Of a stretch of 64,000 nt of DNA, positions 1 to 9,865 are shown piece by piece. A model generated the notes under the pieces. It was not told the DNA's origin and did no database searches. It saw nothing but the letters and a program-made list of their open reading frames with translations. The translations under genes were made by a program, and so were the position numbers. Origin of the DNA: Mycetocola miduiensis (GTDB taxonomy: Bacteria > Actinomycetota > Actinomycetes > Actinomycetales > Microbacteriaceae); NCBI RefSeq assembly GCF_900115155.1, contig NZ_FOVM01000007.1:62001-126000 (forward strand), given 5' to 3'. Positions within the stretch are counted from its first letter, which is position 1; the number at the start of each line of letters is the position of its first letter.

Positions 1-1
1 C

Positions 2-799
2 GATGTCACCATCATCGAGGCTCTCCCCCACCTCGTCCCGAACGAGGACGAAGCGATGAGCAAGGGTCTTGAGCGTGCCTTCCGCAAGCGCGGCATCAAC
101 TACTCTCTCGGCGTGCGGTTCCAGGGTGTCACCCAGGACGAGAACGGCGTGGTCATCACGCTCGAAGACGGCAAGACCATCGAAGCTGAGCTTCTGCTCG
201 TTGCCGTCGGTCGCGGCCCGTCGACGGCGAACCTCGGCTACGAAGAGGTCGGCGTCACCATGGATCGCGGCTTCGTTCTCACGAACGACCGCCTCGAGAC
301 GAACATCCCGGGTCTTTACGCCGTCGGCGACATCGTCCCCGGCCTGCAGCTCGCACACCGCGGCTTCCAGCAGGGAATCTTCGCCGTAGAGGAGATCGCC
401 GGGCTGAAGCCGGTCCTCATCCCCGATGTGAACATCCCCAAGGTCACCTACTGCGACCCCGAGGTCGCGTCTGTCGGCCTCACCGAAGCCAAGGCGGCTG
501 AAGAGTACGGCGCAGACAAGATCACCTCGTACGAGTTCAACCTCGCCGGCAACGGCAAGAGCGAGATCATCGGCACCACCGGAAACGTCAAGGTCATCCG
601 CGTCAACGACGGTCCCGTCATCGGCGTGCATATGATCGGCGCCCGGGTCGGCGAATTGATCACCGAGGGCCAGCTCGCGGTGAACTGGGAAGCGTACCCG
701 GAAGACCTCGCTCCCCTGATCCACGCCCACCCGACGCAGAGCGAAGCTCTCGGCGAGGCGTTCCTGCACCTGGCGGGCAAGCCGCTCCACGCACTGTAG
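2..799 (+). CDS. lpdA: Dihydrolipoyl dehydrogenase (E3), 3' part
   Basis: The frame is open from the first bases of the window, so the gene starts upstream; about 265 C-terminal residues of a roughly 460-residue enzyme are visible. E3 reoxidises the dihydrolipoyl arm of 2-oxoacid dehydrogenase complexes with FAD and NAD+. The FAD-contacting stretch NIPGLYAVGDI and the C-terminal HAHPTQSE motif, which supplies the catalytic His-Glu pair from the dimer partner, are both present. The gene reads directly into the E2 gene 69 bases downstream, as usual for actinobacterial lpd-E2 pairs. The disulfide motif lies outside the window. Confidence 0.95.
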   Translation, partial: DVTIIEALPHLVPNEDEAMSKGLERAFRKRGINYSLGVRFQGVTQDENGVVITLEDGKTIEAELLLVAVGRGPSTANLGYEEVGVTMDRGFVLTNDRLETNIPGLYAVGDIVPGLQLAHRGFQQGIFAVEEIAGLKPVLIPDVNIPKVTYCDPEVASVGLTEAKAAEEYGADKITSYEFNLAGNGKSEIIGTTGNVKVIRVNDGPVIGVHMIGARVGELITEGQLAVNWEAYPEDLAPLIHAHPTQSEALGEAFLHLAGKPLHAL

Positions 800-868
800 G
801 TCGCACCCACCCGGGGGCGATCAATCTAAGCTACATATTCAAGAACTCGTTTCAAAGGAGACAAGGTC

Positions 869-2332
869 ATGGCAGAATCCGTAAGCCTTCCGGCGCTCGG
901 TGAGAGTGTCACCGAGGGTACGGTCACCCGCTGGCTGAAGAACGTTGGAGATCGGGTTGAGGTCGACGAGCCGTTGCTCGAGGTTTCGACCGACAAGGTC
1001 GACACCGAAATCCCATCCCCCATCGCCGGCGTGATCGAAGAGATCCTCGTGCAAGAGGATGAGACCGTCGAGGTCGGCACGGCACTCGTGAAGATCGGTG
1101 ACGGTTCTTCCTCCGGCGGCGAGGCCCCGGCCGAAGAAGCTCCGGCAGAAGAGGCTCCGGCAGAAGAGGCTCCCGCCGAGCAGCCGGCTGCCGATACACA
1201 GGAAGAGGAAGCCCCGGCCGTCGAGCCCTCCACGGAGGTTTCTGAAGAGGCCGCTACAGCTCCCGAGTCTGCCCCAGCCGGCGAAGCAGCTCCGCCAGCA
1301 CCGGCTGCACCTGAACCTGCCCCGGCTGCGTCCGCGCCAGCACCAGCTCCGGCAGCACCGGCTGCACCAGCACCCGCTCCTGCAGCGCCCGCCGCACCTG
1401 CTGCTCCGGCAGCCGCCCCGGCCGGCGACTCGCTCGGCGGAAGCGGTTACGTGACCCCGCTCGTTCGTCGCCTCGCCAACCAGCAGGGTGTCGACCTCTC
1501 CACCATCACCGGCACAGGTGTTGGCGGACGCATCCGCAAGGAAGACGTCCTCCAGGCAGGCTCGACGGCATCCGCTTCTGGAGCTCCGGCCAAGGCCGCT
1601 CCGCTCGAGGTGTCGCCGTTGCGCGGAACCACCCAGCCGATGTCGCGACTGCGCAAGGTTGTGGCAGAGCGCGCGGTCATCTCGATGCAGTCGTCGGCTC
1701 AGCTGACCAGCGTGGTCGAGGTCGATGTCACCAACATCGCGACGCTCCGTGACCGCGTCAAGAACGACTTCCAGTCGAAGACCGGCAACAAGCTTTCGTT
1801 TCTCCCGTTCTTTGCGCTGGCGGCGGCCGAAGCCCTCAAGGCTTACCCGGTCGTCAACGCGACGATCGACGGCGACTCGATCGTTTACCCCGACCACGAG
1901 AACCTGAGCATCGCGGTCGACACCGAGCGCGGCCTGCTCACCCCGGTCGTGCGCGACGCAAGCGAACTCAACCTCGCTGAACTGGCCGCTCAGATCGCTG
2001 ACCTCGCCGAACGGACTCGCGAGAACAAGCTGAAGCCTGACGAGCTCTCGGGCGGAACGTTCACGCTGACCAACACCGGTTCGCGTGGGGCACTCTTCGA
2101 CACCCCCGTCGTGTTCCTGCCGCAGGTTGCGATCCTCGGAACGGGAATCGTCACCAAGCGCCCCGTCGTCGTGAAGGCCGCGGGACAGGAAGCCATCGCG
2201 ATCCGCTCGATGGTGTACCTGGCCCTCTCCTACGACCACAGAATCGTCGACGGAGCTGACGCGTCACGATTCCTCGTCGCCGTGAAGAACCGCCTTGAGG
2301 AAGGTAACTTCGAGGCTGACCTCGGAATCTAA
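869..2332 (+). CDS. sucB: Dihydrolipoamide acyltransferase (E2), 2-oxoacid dehydrogenase complex
   Basis: This 487-residue E2 has one N-terminal lipoyl domain (residues 1-76, lipoyl-lysine in STDKVDTE at K43), a long Ala/Pro/Glu linker (about 80-190), a peripheral-subunit-binding domain (about 192-230, ending [10 protein letters not shown]) and a catalytic domain with the HxxxDG motif (H457, D461). An AAAGGAG-like ribosome site precedes the ATG by eight bases. In actinobacteria this stand-alone E2 usually serves pyruvate dehydrogenase and is shared with the oxoglutarate complex, whose E1 carries its own fused acyltransferase-like domain; it is often annotated sucB, but aceF is equally apt. 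Its likely E1 partner aceE lies at 30842. That assignment is inference. Confidence 0.93.
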   Translation: MAESVSLPALGESVTEGTVTRWLKNVGDRVEVDEPLLEVSTDKVDTEIPSPIAGVIEEILVQEDETVEVGTALVKIGDGSSSGGEAPAEEAPAEEAPAEEAPAEQPAADTQEEEAPAVEPSTEVSEEAATAPESAPAGEAAPPAPAAPEPAPAASAPAPAPAAPAAPAPAPAAPAAPAAPAAAPAGDSLGGSGYVTPLVRRLANQQGVDLSTITGTGVGGRIRKEDVLQAGSTASASGAPAKAAPLEVSPLRGTTQPMSRLRKVVAERAVISMQSSAQLTSVVEVDVTNIATLRDRVKNDFQSKTGNKLSFLPFFALAAAEALKAYPVVNATIDGDSIVYPDHENLSIAVDTERGLLTPVVRDASELNLAELAAQIADLAERTRENKLKPDELSGGTFTLTNTGSRGALFDTPVVFLPQVAILGTGIVTKRPVVVKAAGQEAIAIRSMVYLALSYDHRIVDGADASRFLVAVKNRLEEGNFEADLGI

Positions 2333-3810
2333 TTCGGTTCGAACAGATCACGCAGACGCCAGCCGGTGTTCGTCCTCACAGCGAGGACGAACACCGGCTG
2401 GCGTTCTTCTGTTGCTGTCGTCTGCATGAGCGCAAGATCGCCAGAGGACTGCACGAGCTCCACACCCGAATCAGAGACCTCCGCGAGGGTCGACTGGGTC
2501 CCCCGCGCCTCGCCGAACTGATGGGCGTCGGCGTCCGCGAGGGCAGAGGCCGGCTCAGCATATCCGGCGACACAGGCGGCTGACCCTGCATCCAGGCAGC
2601 GAGACCTCAAACCAAGGAGACGCACGGTGGCCGCGACCGGGTCGTCTCCGGGTCCGCCATAGTCCACGTCGACTGGTGCGGTGACAGTGCCATCGTCAGG
2701 GGCCTCGCCGCCCGCCCGGGCAGGTGACGCCCGGGCTTGGGCGTCCGATGGCATCGACGATTGACCCGTGCGTTGTGCCCCGGCGGCCGGAGCCGCCGAC
2801 TTAGCCGCCCGGTCGGGAATAGCCGCGAGCCCGGCGAGGAGGACGACGATGAGCAGCACAATCCCGAAGCAGACGGCTAGCGCCCGCCCGCGCAGCACTC
2901 GCTCGGCCCACGCGTCCACCCCACATGCCTCAATGGCAGTAACTACCCTGCCAAGAACGGGAAGCTCGCCGATCGCGTGACGCGGCCCCATAACCGCCGT
3001 GCCAGGGCCCTGCCGCCGCGCACCGCGAGGTGCGGCGCCGGCGCCCGTCGCACGCCGGTCGGCGACCAGGACCACCGGTAGCGCAGGCGCCAGCGCGAAA
3101 AGGCGGCACTCCACCTGCCTGAGAAGTGATTGCTCCTGACTGTGAAGAGAATCGCCATCAAAGCCGGCGCCAGTCTGAGACTCAACCCAGTCCGAGACGC
3201 TGGCGAGTTCCGCCCGAGCCCCCTCGTCGACGGCGTTTGCCACAGCGGCGATGAGCGCCCCGAGCGCACGAACGTCGGCACGAAACCCGGGCGGCGGGTC
3301 GTGTCCGTCCTCCCCCGCTGGCCGCAGCGTGTCGAGCCCGCCGAGGACTGGCCGTCCGTCCGGGCAGAACAGTACGGTTGCCGCTGTGATCCCGCCAGAA
3401 CAGAGCCCCTCGGCGTGCACTGCCGCCAATCCTGCCGCGAGCGGGGCGAGGATGGTGACTGCCTCCCCGAGCGCGATGTTCGAGCGGGACGAGAGAAGGG
3501 TGGCGAGGCTCCAGTCGGTCCTCTCATAGGCGAGGACGATCCGGCCGTCCGTGTCGGTCGCCACATCGACCAACGCCAGGACGTGCGGTGACGAGAGCCG
3601 GCCGTGCGCGGCCACCCGCCGCTCTACGGCCTCTGACGCTCGTTCCACGGTGATGCACAGCGTCTCGTCCTCGCCGGGCGCCAGAGCAAGCCATGCGCTC
3701 GTTCCGGCGGTACCGGCGACTCGGCGGAGAAGCCGGTACCCGGCCACCGCGCCGCCAGGGGCGAGTGCATCCTGTGGCGGCGAGGGTGCCGGCGCGATCG
3801 GAAAAGTCAT
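2329..3810 (-). CDS. Membrane-anchored protein kinase-like protein (pseudokinase)
   Basis: The 493-residue protein has a eukaryotic-type kinase fold signature at the N-terminus ([19 protein letters not shown] near residues 24-42, an AVHAEGL helix near 150) followed by one membrane segment (about 318-340) and a roughly 150-residue extracytoplasmic tail. The catalytic residues are gone: the VAIK lysine is replaced in ETLCITVER, the HRD loop reads SGGITAATV, and the DFG position reads GGL. It is therefore best described as a pseudokinase that may bind ligands or partners rather than phosphorylate. It converges on sucB and overlaps its stop by four bases. Its substrate or partner is unknown. Confidence 0.7.
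   Translation of the reverse strand: MTFPIAPAPSPPQDALAPGGAVAGYRLLRRVAGTAGTSAWLALAPGEDETLCITVERASEAVERRVAAHGRLSSPHVLALVDVATDTDGRIVLAYERTDWSLATLLSSRSNIALGEAVTILAPLAAGLAAVHAEGLCSGGITAATVLFCPDGRPVLGGLDTLRPAGEDGHDPPPGFRADVRALGALIAAVANAVDEGARAELASVSDWVESQTGAGFDGDSLHSQEQSLLRQVECRLFALAPALPVVLVADRRATGAGAAPRGARRQGPGTAVMGPRHAIGELPVLGRVVTAIEACGVDAWAERVLRGRALAVCFGIVLLIVVLLAGLAAIPDRAAKSAAPAAGAQRTGQSSMPSDAQARASPARAGGEAPDDGTVTAPVDVDYGGPGDDPVAATVRLLGLRSRCLDAGSAACVAGYAEPASALADADAHQFGEARGTQSTLAEVSDSGVELVQSSGDLALMQTTATEERQPVFVLAVRTNTGWRLRDLFEPN
2356..2404 (+). terminator. Terminator hairpin after sucB, inside convergent gene
   Basis: A perfect 22-bp stem (2356-2377 with 2383-2404) with a 5-nt loop is followed by TTCTTCTG. 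It begins 23 bases after the sucB stop and lies within the last codons of the convergent pseudokinase gene. Confidence 0.8.
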
Positions 3811-3949
3811 GAGGGGATGCTCGCAGGCCCACGCGCTGCCTGTCAGAGAATCAGCCGGGCTGGGGAAACCACGGCGAGTGGAGATGAATGTGAGGGAACC
3901 CTCCGGCTCATGGTCGGGAAACCGGGCCGACGAGCACCCGCAATGCCGG

Positions 3950-3955
3950 TATCCT
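3950..3955 (+). promoter_or_regulatory. -10 box TATCCT, leaderless promoter
   Basis: TATCCT sits seven bases before the ATG of the DUF4191 gene and no ribosome site is present, so the transcript is expected to begin at the start codon. Confidence 0.55.
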
Positions 3956-3962
3956 TATTGAC

Positions 3963-4673
3963 ATGGCACGAAAAGAAAAACCCGTCAAGGCGGCGAAGGA
4001 ACCCGGCCGTCTGAAGCAAATGGGGCAGGTCTTCCAGATGACCCGCCGCTACGACAAGAGCGTCGTGTGGTGGATGCTCCTCGGCTTCGTCGGCAGCGTC
4101 GCCATCACCGTTGCGGCAGCCCTCATCTTCTCCCCGGGAAGCATTCTCGCACTCGTGCTGTGGATCATCGCCGGTCTGCTCGCTGGAGTGCTCGTCGCCA
4201 TGATCATCCTCGGTCGTCGCGCTGAGCGCGCCGCCTACGGTCAGATCGCCGGGCAGCCCGGCGCCGTGGGTGCCGTGTTCCGCAGTTCACTCCCCCGCGG
4301 CTGGCAGGGCAGCGAAATGCCGATCAACGCCAATGCACGAACCCAGGATGCGGTGTACCGTGCTGTCGGACGCGGCGGCGTCGTTCTCGTCGGTGAGGGC
4401 CCGCGGTCACGCGTCGGCCGGCTCGTCGATGATGAGAAGCGCAAGATCAATCGTGTCGTTCCGAACGTGCCGGTCACTGTGTTCTTTGTCGGCCCCGACC
4501 AGAACTCGGTGCCGCTGTACAAGCTGACCAAGTCCTTCCGCTCCGTGAAGAAGACGCTGACCAAGCCCGAGGCCCTTGCCGTTGTCAACCGGCTCGCCTC
4601 ACTCAGCGCCGGTTCACTGCCGATCCCCAAGGGTGTCGACCCATTCAAGGTTCGCCCGCAGCGGGCACGCTGA
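3963..4673 (+). CDS. DUF4191 family membrane protein
   Basis: This 236-residue protein has a basic N-terminus (MARKEKPVK), two adjacent membrane helices at about residues 33-58 and 60-84, and a conserved cytoplasmic domain with GAVGAVFRSSLPRGW and KINRVVPNVPV. The layout and motifs match the actinobacterial DUF4191 family, whose function is unknown. It commonly neighbours lipoylation and glutamine synthetase genes, as here with glnA downstream. The start is the ATG seven bases after a TATCCT -10 box, with no Shine-Dalgarno, which suggests leaderless translation. A strong terminator follows 18 bases after the stop, so it is probably monocistronic. Confidence 0.85.
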   Translation: MARKEKPVKAAKEPGRLKQMGQVFQMTRRYDKSVVWWMLLGFVGSVAITVAAALIFSPGSILALVLWIIAGLLAGVLVAMIILGRRAERAAYGQIAGQPGAVGAVFRSSLPRGWQGSEMPINANARTQDAVYRAVGRGGVVLVGEGPRSRVGRLVDDEKRKINRVVPNVPVTVFFVGPDQNSVPLYKLTKSFRSVKKTLTKPEALAVVNRLASLSAGSLPIPKGVDPFKVRPQRAR

Positions 4674-4690
4674 CCCCTTCAAACGACGAA

Positions 4691-4722
4691 CCCGCCCTGG
4701 CTCTGGCCAGGGCGGGTTTTCG
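4691..4722 (+). terminator. Rho-independent terminator
   Basis: A 10-bp GC stem (4691-4700 with 4707-4716) with a 6-nt loop is followed by TTTTCGTT, just after the DUF4191 stop. Confidence 0.85.
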
Positions 4723-4752
4723 TTGTCCGTGGGGTAAAAACCAGCGGATGCG

Positions 4753-5196
4753 TCAGATCCGGATCAGAACAGTGCCGGCGGTCCTGTCGTGGAATCCGCG
4801 CTGGTCCGAGTCCCAGACGAGTGCGGGGAGAATCACCACGAGGAGAAGGGTGCGTACGGCTGGGCGCCACAGGCCGATGTACCCGCCCGCGAGAGGGACC
4901 ACGCGGAGTCCGACGAGCCGGTGGCCGACGCTGCCACCCGTTGTGGCGATGAAGATGATTTGAAGGACCGCGAATACGACGCTGTTCGCCCAGCCGTTGC
5001 CGATGCCGACCGTGCCGGGGAAGAACACGGAGACGATGAGCAACGCGGATGCCCAGTCGATCGCGAGGGCTGCGAGCCGTCGACCGACCCGGCCAATACT
5101 GCGTGGGCCGTGCTCGGGCAGGCCGAGACGCTCACCCGGGTAGCGGCTGGGTGCGGTATCGCCGAAATCGGCGGCGGGCTTTGGAACACTCGACAC
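4753..5196 (-). CDS. RDD family membrane protein
   Basis: The 147-residue protein has about three hydrophobic segments. Its first helix carries the RRLAALAIDWASA stretch whose spaced Arg and Asp residues name the RDD family, and a short GHRLVGLRVV segment and a final WDSDQRGFHDRTAGT motif are typical of the family. Function is not established for most members; some act in cation or solute export. It is divergent from glnA, with the GlnR box between them, a common neighbourhood in actinobacteria. Confidence 0.88.
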   Translation of the reverse strand: MSSVPKPAADFGDTAPSRYPGERLGLPEHGPRSIGRVGRRLAALAIDWASALLIVSVFFPGTVGIGNGWANSVVFAVLQIIFIATTGGSVGHRLVGLRVVPLAGGYIGLWRPAVRTLLLVVILPALVWDSDQRGFHDRTAGTVLIRI

Positions 5197-5224
5197 ACTC
5201 CGATCCTACGCGGCGGGTGCCCGT

Positions 5225-5262
5225 GTAACATGCCAGAAACATGGGTGTGACCGTGGGGTAAC
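5225..5262 (+). promoter_or_regulatory. GlnR box (nitrogen regulator operator)
   Basis: Four pentamers occur at exact 11-base periodicity: GTAAC (5225-5229), GAAAC (5236-5240), GTGAC (5247-5251) and GTAAC (5258-5262), each separated by six bases. This is the GTnAC-n6-GAAAC-n6-GTnAC-n6-GAAAC arrangement known for actinobacterial GlnR. Only the last site deviates, by one base. It lies 75 bases upstream of the glnA start. Confidence 0.85.
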
Positions 5263-5336
5263 CGCGGGTCATTACCCTCGTCAGAGGTTGCACAATGCAT
5301 CCTGCTCGGTTTCAACCCCCTTTTGGAGTTCTCCAT

Positions 5337-6761
5337 ATGTTCAGCGATTCATCCGAGGTGCTTAAGTACATCAAGGACAACGACGTCAAGTTCGTCGACA
5401 TCCGTTTCACCGATCTGCCCGGTGTCCAGCAGCACTTCAACATCCCGGCATCGACCGTCGACGAGGAGTTCTTCACCGTCGGCCAGCTGTTCGACGGTTC
5501 GTCGATCCGGGGCTTCGCCAACATTCATGAGTCGGACATGCAGCTGATTCCGGATGTCACCACGGCGTATCTCGACCCGTTCCGGGTCGAGAGCACGCTC
5601 ATCATCCTCTTCGACATCTACAACCCGCGTAACGGTGAGATCTACTCGAAGGACCCGCGCCAGGTCGCGAAGAAGGCGGAGAAGTACCTCGCCTCCACCG
5701 GCATCGCCGACACGGCGTACTTCGCCCCTGAAGCTGAGTTCTACATCTTCGACGACGTCCGCTATGAGATCAACCAGCACAAGAGCTTCTACTCGGTCGA
5801 CTCCAGCGAAGGCGCGTGGAACTCGGGCAAGGAAGAAGAAGGCGGCAACCTCGCCAACAAGACCCCGTACAAGGGCGGCTACTTCCCGGTCAGCCCGGTC
5901 GACCAGCACGCAGACCTCCGCGACGACATCTGCCTCAAGCTGATCGACGCGGGCCTCATCCTTGAGCGCAGCCACCACGAGGTCGGCACCGCCGGCCAGG
6001 GCGAGATCAACTACCGTTTCGACACGATGGTGCACTCGGCTGACGACATCCTCAAGTTCAAGTACATCGTCAAGAACACGGCACACCAGTGGGGCAAGAC
6101 GGCGACGTTCATGCCGAAGCCGCTGTTCGGCGACAACGGTTCGGGAATGCACACCCACCAGTCGCTCTGGAACGGCAGCACCCCGTTGTTCTACGACGAG
6201 GCCGGTTACGGCGGACTCTCCGACGTCGCTCGATGGTACATCGGTGGACTTCTCAAGCACGCCCCCGCTGTGCTCGCTTTCACGAACCCGACCGTCAACA
6301 GCTACCACCGCCTCGTCCCCGGCTTCGAAGCACCGGTCAACCTGGTCTATTCGGCCGGTAACCGGTCAGCGTCGATCCGTATCCCGATCACGGGCACGAA
6401 CCCGAAGGCCAAGCGCATCGAGTTCCGCGCACCTGACGCTTCAGGCAACCCGTACCTCGCCTTCGCCGCCCAGCTGATGGCAGGCCTCGACGGAATCAAG
6501 AACCGCATCGAGCCGCACGAGCCCGTCGACAAGGACCTCTACGAGTTGCCGCCCGAGGAAGCGAAGAGCATCCCTCAGGTTCCCGCATCTCTCGAGGCCG
6601 CTCTCCAGGCCCTCGAGGCCGACCACGAGTTCCTGCTCCAGGGCAACGTGTTCACGCGCGAGCTCATCGAAACCTGGATCGACTACAAGCGCGAGCACGA
6701 GATCAAACCGCTCGCTCAGCGCCCGCACCCGTTCGAGTTCGAGCTCTACTACGGCGTGTAA
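5337..6761 (+). CDS. glnA: Type I glutamine synthetase, adenylylatable
   Basis: GlnA condenses ammonia and glutamate into glutamine with ATP. An upstream in-frame ATG at 5295 exists, but the ATG at 5337 has a GGAG site eight bases before it and gives the standard 474 residues starting MFSDSSEVL. Visible signatures include the beta-grasp stretch [10 protein letters not shown], the metal-binding EAEFYIFD and [11 protein letters not shown] segments, and the adenylylation tyrosine (Y402, in DLYELPPEE). The matching adenylyltransferase gene glnE is convergent next door. A four-part GlnR box upstream predicts control by nitrogen status. Confidence 0.97.
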   Translation: MFSDSSEVLKYIKDNDVKFVDIRFTDLPGVQQHFNIPASTVDEEFFTVGQLFDGSSIRGFANIHESDMQLIPDVTTAYLDPFRVESTLIILFDIYNPRNGEIYSKDPRQVAKKAEKYLASTGIADTAYFAPEAEFYIFDDVRYEINQHKSFYSVDSSEGAWNSGKEEEGGNLANKTPYKGGYFPVSPVDQHADLRDDICLKLIDAGLILERSHHEVGTAGQGEINYRFDTMVHSADDILKFKYIVKNTAHQWGKTATFMPKPLFGDNGSGMHTHQSLWNGSTPLFYDEAGYGGLSDVARWYIGGLLKHAPAVLAFTNPTVNSYHRLVPGFEAPVNLVYSAGNRSASIRIPITGTNPKAKRIEFRAPDASGNPYLAFAAQLMAGLDGIKNRIEPHEPVDKDLYELPPEEAKSIPQVPASLEAALQALEADHEFLLQGNVFTRELIETWIDYKREHEIKPLAQRPHPFEFELYYGV

Positions 6762-6778
6762 TTCTTCAGCACTGAAAG

Positions 6779-6826
6779 AGACCCGCCCGTCCCGTCTTCA
6801 TGACGGGTGGGCGGGTCTTTTTCGTC
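6779..6826. terminator. Bidirectional terminator between glnA and glnE
   Basis: A long hairpin (outer arms 6779-6788 and 6809-6818, inner CCCGTC/GACGGG stem) is followed by TTTTTCG on the plus strand, and its mirror side ends in A residues. It can serve both convergent genes. Confidence 0.85.
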
Positions 6827-6836
6827 TGTCGCCGGC

Positions 6837-9800
6837 TCAGCGCGCGGTGGGCTCCGGGCGGACCGGACCGCCATAGAACTGTTTCTCGAAGACGCTGCGC
6901 GCGCGTCGAGTGACCTGCAGATAGTCCTCTTCGAGCTGCGCCGCCGAGCCGGGAGGATACTCGAGCACGCGCGCGATCCCTTCCAGCTGCATCCGGTCGC
7001 TCGGCAGCACGTCCGTGGTCCTGTTGAGCCACAGGGTCATGGCGGATCGCAGCCGGGAGGCGAAGATCCACGCGGCGCGCAACCGGTCGGCCGTTTCCTT
7101 CGAAACCAGGTCGTTTTCGAGAGCCACGTCAAGCGCCTCGAGGGTGCTCGTCGTCCGCAGTCCACGGGTCGTCGCTGCGTGCTGCAACTGGAGCAACTGG
7201 ACGAACCACTCCACATCGCTGAGTGAGCCCCGGCCCAGTTTGACGTGACGGGTGGGATCCGCGCCCTGGGGCAGCCGCTCATTCTCCACCCTGGCCTTGA
7301 TCCGCTTGACCTCACGCACGGCGCTCTGGGCAATGGCAGCCGGGTACCGGATGCCGTCGGCAAGCGCTTCGAAATCGGCCCGGAGTTCCTCATCGCCGGC
7401 GACTCCTCTTGCCCGAAGCAGCGCTTGAGCTTCCCAGGTGAGCGACCAGCGCGAATAGTATGCGCGATACGACTCCAGAGAACGGCACACTGGTCCGTTC
7501 TTGCCCTCCGGGCGCAATCCGATGTCGAGGTCGAGCGGCAGGCGGTGATCCTCACTCAGCCGGTTCAGCTCCGAGACGATGCGGTTCGCGGCCAGATGCG
7601 TTTGCTCGTTCGGCAGTGTGGTGACCCGGTAGACGTACATGATGTCGGCGTCCGAGCCGAAGCCCAGTTCAGATCCCCCGTACCTGCCCATTCCGATCAC
7701 GGCGAACTCGAGCGAGTCCGGTCCGAGCCCGTCGGTCCGGCGGATAATTCGGAGGAGCCCGCCGATGGTTGCCGTCGTGACATCCGTCAGCCCTTTGGCG
7801 AGATCACTGATCGGCAGCGTGCCCGTCACGGAGCCGAGAGCCAGCCTGAGAATTTCGCGCCGACGGAGCCGGCGGATCGCTTTCGCGGCGGGACTATCGG
7901 TGTCGTGGCGGCCGAGGATCGCGCCGATTTCGTCGTCGAGTGTTGCCAGGGACCGCGGCCGGAGTTCTGACTCGTGTTCGAGCCAGGCCGCCGCTTCAGG
8001 TATCTGGTCGAGGAGCTCGCCGATGAACCGGGAGCCGCTGAGCACGTGGGTGAGCTTTTCGGCGACACCGGACGAATCGCGGAGCATGCGCAGAAACCAG
8101 TGGGTGGTGCCGAGTGATTCGCTCAGTCGGCGGAACGCGAGCAGTCCGTAATCAGGATCGGCGCCGTCGGCGAGCCAGCGCAGCATCACCGGCAGAAGGT
8201 TCCGCTGGATGATCGCACGGCGCGATACACCGGCGGTCAGCGCGGCGATGTGGGTCAGGGCACCCTGCGGGTCGCGGAACCCAATCGCGGCGAGGCGTGC
8301 ACCGGCCTGCTCCGGGCTCAGCAGAACCTCCTCTTCGGGCAAGGCGGCGACGGCAGAGAGCAGTGGCCGGTAGAACAGTCGTTCGTGGAGACCGCGGACC
8401 TCGTGCTTGGTGCGCTCCCAGAGTGCGACGAGGGCTTCACCGGTAGGTGCGAACGTTGACGCACGCGCAAGCACCCGGAGTGCGTCCGGGTCCCGCGGCA
8501 TCAGGTGAGTGCGGCGGAGGCGCTGCAGCTGGAGCCGGTGTTCGAGGACCCGGAGCAGGCGATAGTCAGACGCGAACTCGGCTGCTTCCTCCCGGCCGAT
8601 GTACCCGTGTTCGGACAACGCCGTGAGGGCGGCGATTGTGCCGCGTTCACGGACGCCGGGTTCGGCCGCGCCGTGTACAAGTTGTAGCAACTGAACGGTG
8701 AATTCGACGTCGCGGAGACCGCCGGGGCCGAGCTTGAGCTGGTAGTGCACCTCGTCGTTCGGGATGTTCTCGGTGACCCGCTCGCGCATCCGCTGGACGG
8801 ATTCGACGAAATTCTCCCGCCCGGCGCTCGACCAGACCAGCGGCGAGATCGCGTCGACATAGCGTTGCCCGAGCTCGGGATCCCCGGCGAACGCGCGGGC
8901 TTTCAGAAGGGCCTGGAACTCCCAGCTCTTCGCCCACCGCTCGTAATATGCCAGGTGCGACTCGAGGGTGCGTACGAGCGCTCCCTGCTTGCCCTCTGGA
9001 CGGAGGTTCGGGTCCACCTCCCATAGCTCCGGTTCGATGTCGGGCTGGCTGATCCCCCGCATGCAGAGCACAGCGATCCGCGTGGCGATGTCGACCGCGC
9101 GGGCATTGCTCAAACCGTTCTCTTCATCGCCCGCGGCCACGAAGATGACGTCGACGTCGCTGACATAGTTGAGTTCGCCGGCTCCGGCCTTGCCCATCCC
9201 GATGACCGAGAACCGGGTGCGAGCCACCTCGTCGGCCCCGAACCGCCCGGGTCCGGAGGTAGCCGTGGTCAGCTGGGTTCTCGCCACAGCGATGGATGCT
9301 TCGAGAGCCGCCGCCGCGGCATCCGACAGGGCCTTCGCCACGTCGTCGAGCACGTCTCTGGGGTCGTCGGCAGCAAGGTCGTGGGCGGCGATGCGGGCCA
9401 GCCAGCGCCGGTACCGCACACGCAGCCGGGTGTAGCCCTCGTCTTCACCGTATGCGGCGAACCCGTCGGTCGCGCCGACGGCATCGAGCAGGCTCTCGGC
9501 GAGTTCGGCCCGAGTAGGCAGGCTGCCTTCCCGTTCGGTGAACGCCGACAGTTCTTCCGGATGCCGCGCGAAGAAGTCTGCAAGGCCGGCGGATGCTCCG
9601 AGAATCCGGATCAGAGGAATCCGGTGGTGCTCCTTGCCCAGCGCGGCAGCCACGGCGTCCGGGTCGGCGCGAGCCAGGGTGAGCAGTCCACGAAGTGCTT
9701 CGTCAGGGTCGGCGGCCTTCGCGAACGCAGGAAGCACCTCGTCGAGGTCGAGGGGCACCGCTTCGCCGAGCTCCTCGATCTGGGCACGCACACCGCTCAG

Positions 9801-9854
9801 TGCAGCGAAACCCAGCCGGGCAAGTTCGGTGAGAGTGGCCTGGTCCCGTCGCAT
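6837..9854 (-). CDS. glnE: Bifunctional glutamine synthetase adenylyltransferase/deadenylylase
   Basis: GlnE attaches AMP to, or removes it from, the GlnA tyrosine. The protein contains two nucleotidyltransferase domains, each with its Gly-Ser/Asp-x-Asp signature: GAGELNYVSDVDVIF near residue 230 and GGSELGFGSDADIMY near residue 690. An intervening helical region carries YQLKLGPGGLRDVEF, repeated as HVKLGRGSLSDVEW in the C-terminal half. I chose the ATG at 9854 (MRRDQATL, 1005 residues), which leaves 11 bases after glnA2; an upstream start at 9929 would overlap the glnA2 3' end. Co-transcription with glnA2 is likely. Confidence 0.95.
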   Translation of the reverse strand: MRRDQATLTELARLGFAALSGVRAQIEELGEAVPLDLDEVLPAFAKAADPDEALRGLLTLARADPDAVAAALGKEHHRIPLIRILGASAGLADFFARHPEELSAFTEREGSLPTRAELAESLLDAVGATDGFAAYGEDEGYTRLRVRYRRWLARIAAHDLAADDPRDVLDDVAKALSDAAAAALEASIAVARTQLTTATSGPGRFGADEVARTRFSVIGMGKAGAGELNYVSDVDVIFVAAGDEENGLSNARAVDIATRIAVLCMRGISQPDIEPELWEVDPNLRPEGKQGALVRTLESHLAYYERWAKSWEFQALLKARAFAGDPELGQRYVDAISPLVWSSAGRENFVESVQRMRERVTENIPNDEVHYQLKLGPGGLRDVEFTVQLLQLVHGAAEPGVRERGTIAALTALSEHGYIGREEAAEFASDYRLLRVLEHRLQLQRLRRTHLMPRDPDALRVLARASTFAPTGEALVALWERTKHEVRGLHERLFYRPLLSAVAALPEEEVLLSPEQAGARLAAIGFRDPQGALTHIAALTAGVSRRAIIQRNLLPVMLRWLADGADPDYGLLAFRRLSESLGTTHWFLRMLRDSSGVAEKLTHVLSGSRFIGELLDQIPEAAAWLEHESELRPRSLATLDDEIGAILGRHDTDSPAAKAIRRLRRREILRLALGSVTGTLPISDLAKGLTDVTTATIGGLLRIIRRTDGLGPDSLEFAVIGMGRYGGSELGFGSDADIMYVYRVTTLPNEQTHLAANRIVSELNRLSEDHRLPLDLDIGLRPEGKNGPVCRSLESYRAYYSRWSLTWEAQALLRARGVAGDEELRADFEALADGIRYPAAIAQSAVREVKRIKARVENERLPQGADPTRHVKLGRGSLSDVEWFVQLLQLQHAATTRGLRTTSTLEALDVALENDLVSKETADRLRAAWIFASRLRSAMTLWLNRTTDVLPSDRMQLEGIARVLEYPPGSAAQLEEDYLQVTRRARSVFEKQFYGGPVRPEPTAR

Positions 9855-9865
9855 CCGCAGTCGAT

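Noticed and set aside
5295-5336. Upstream glnA start at 5295
   Set aside because: It would add 14 unconserved residues; the ATG at 5337 has the ribosome site and gives the standard length.
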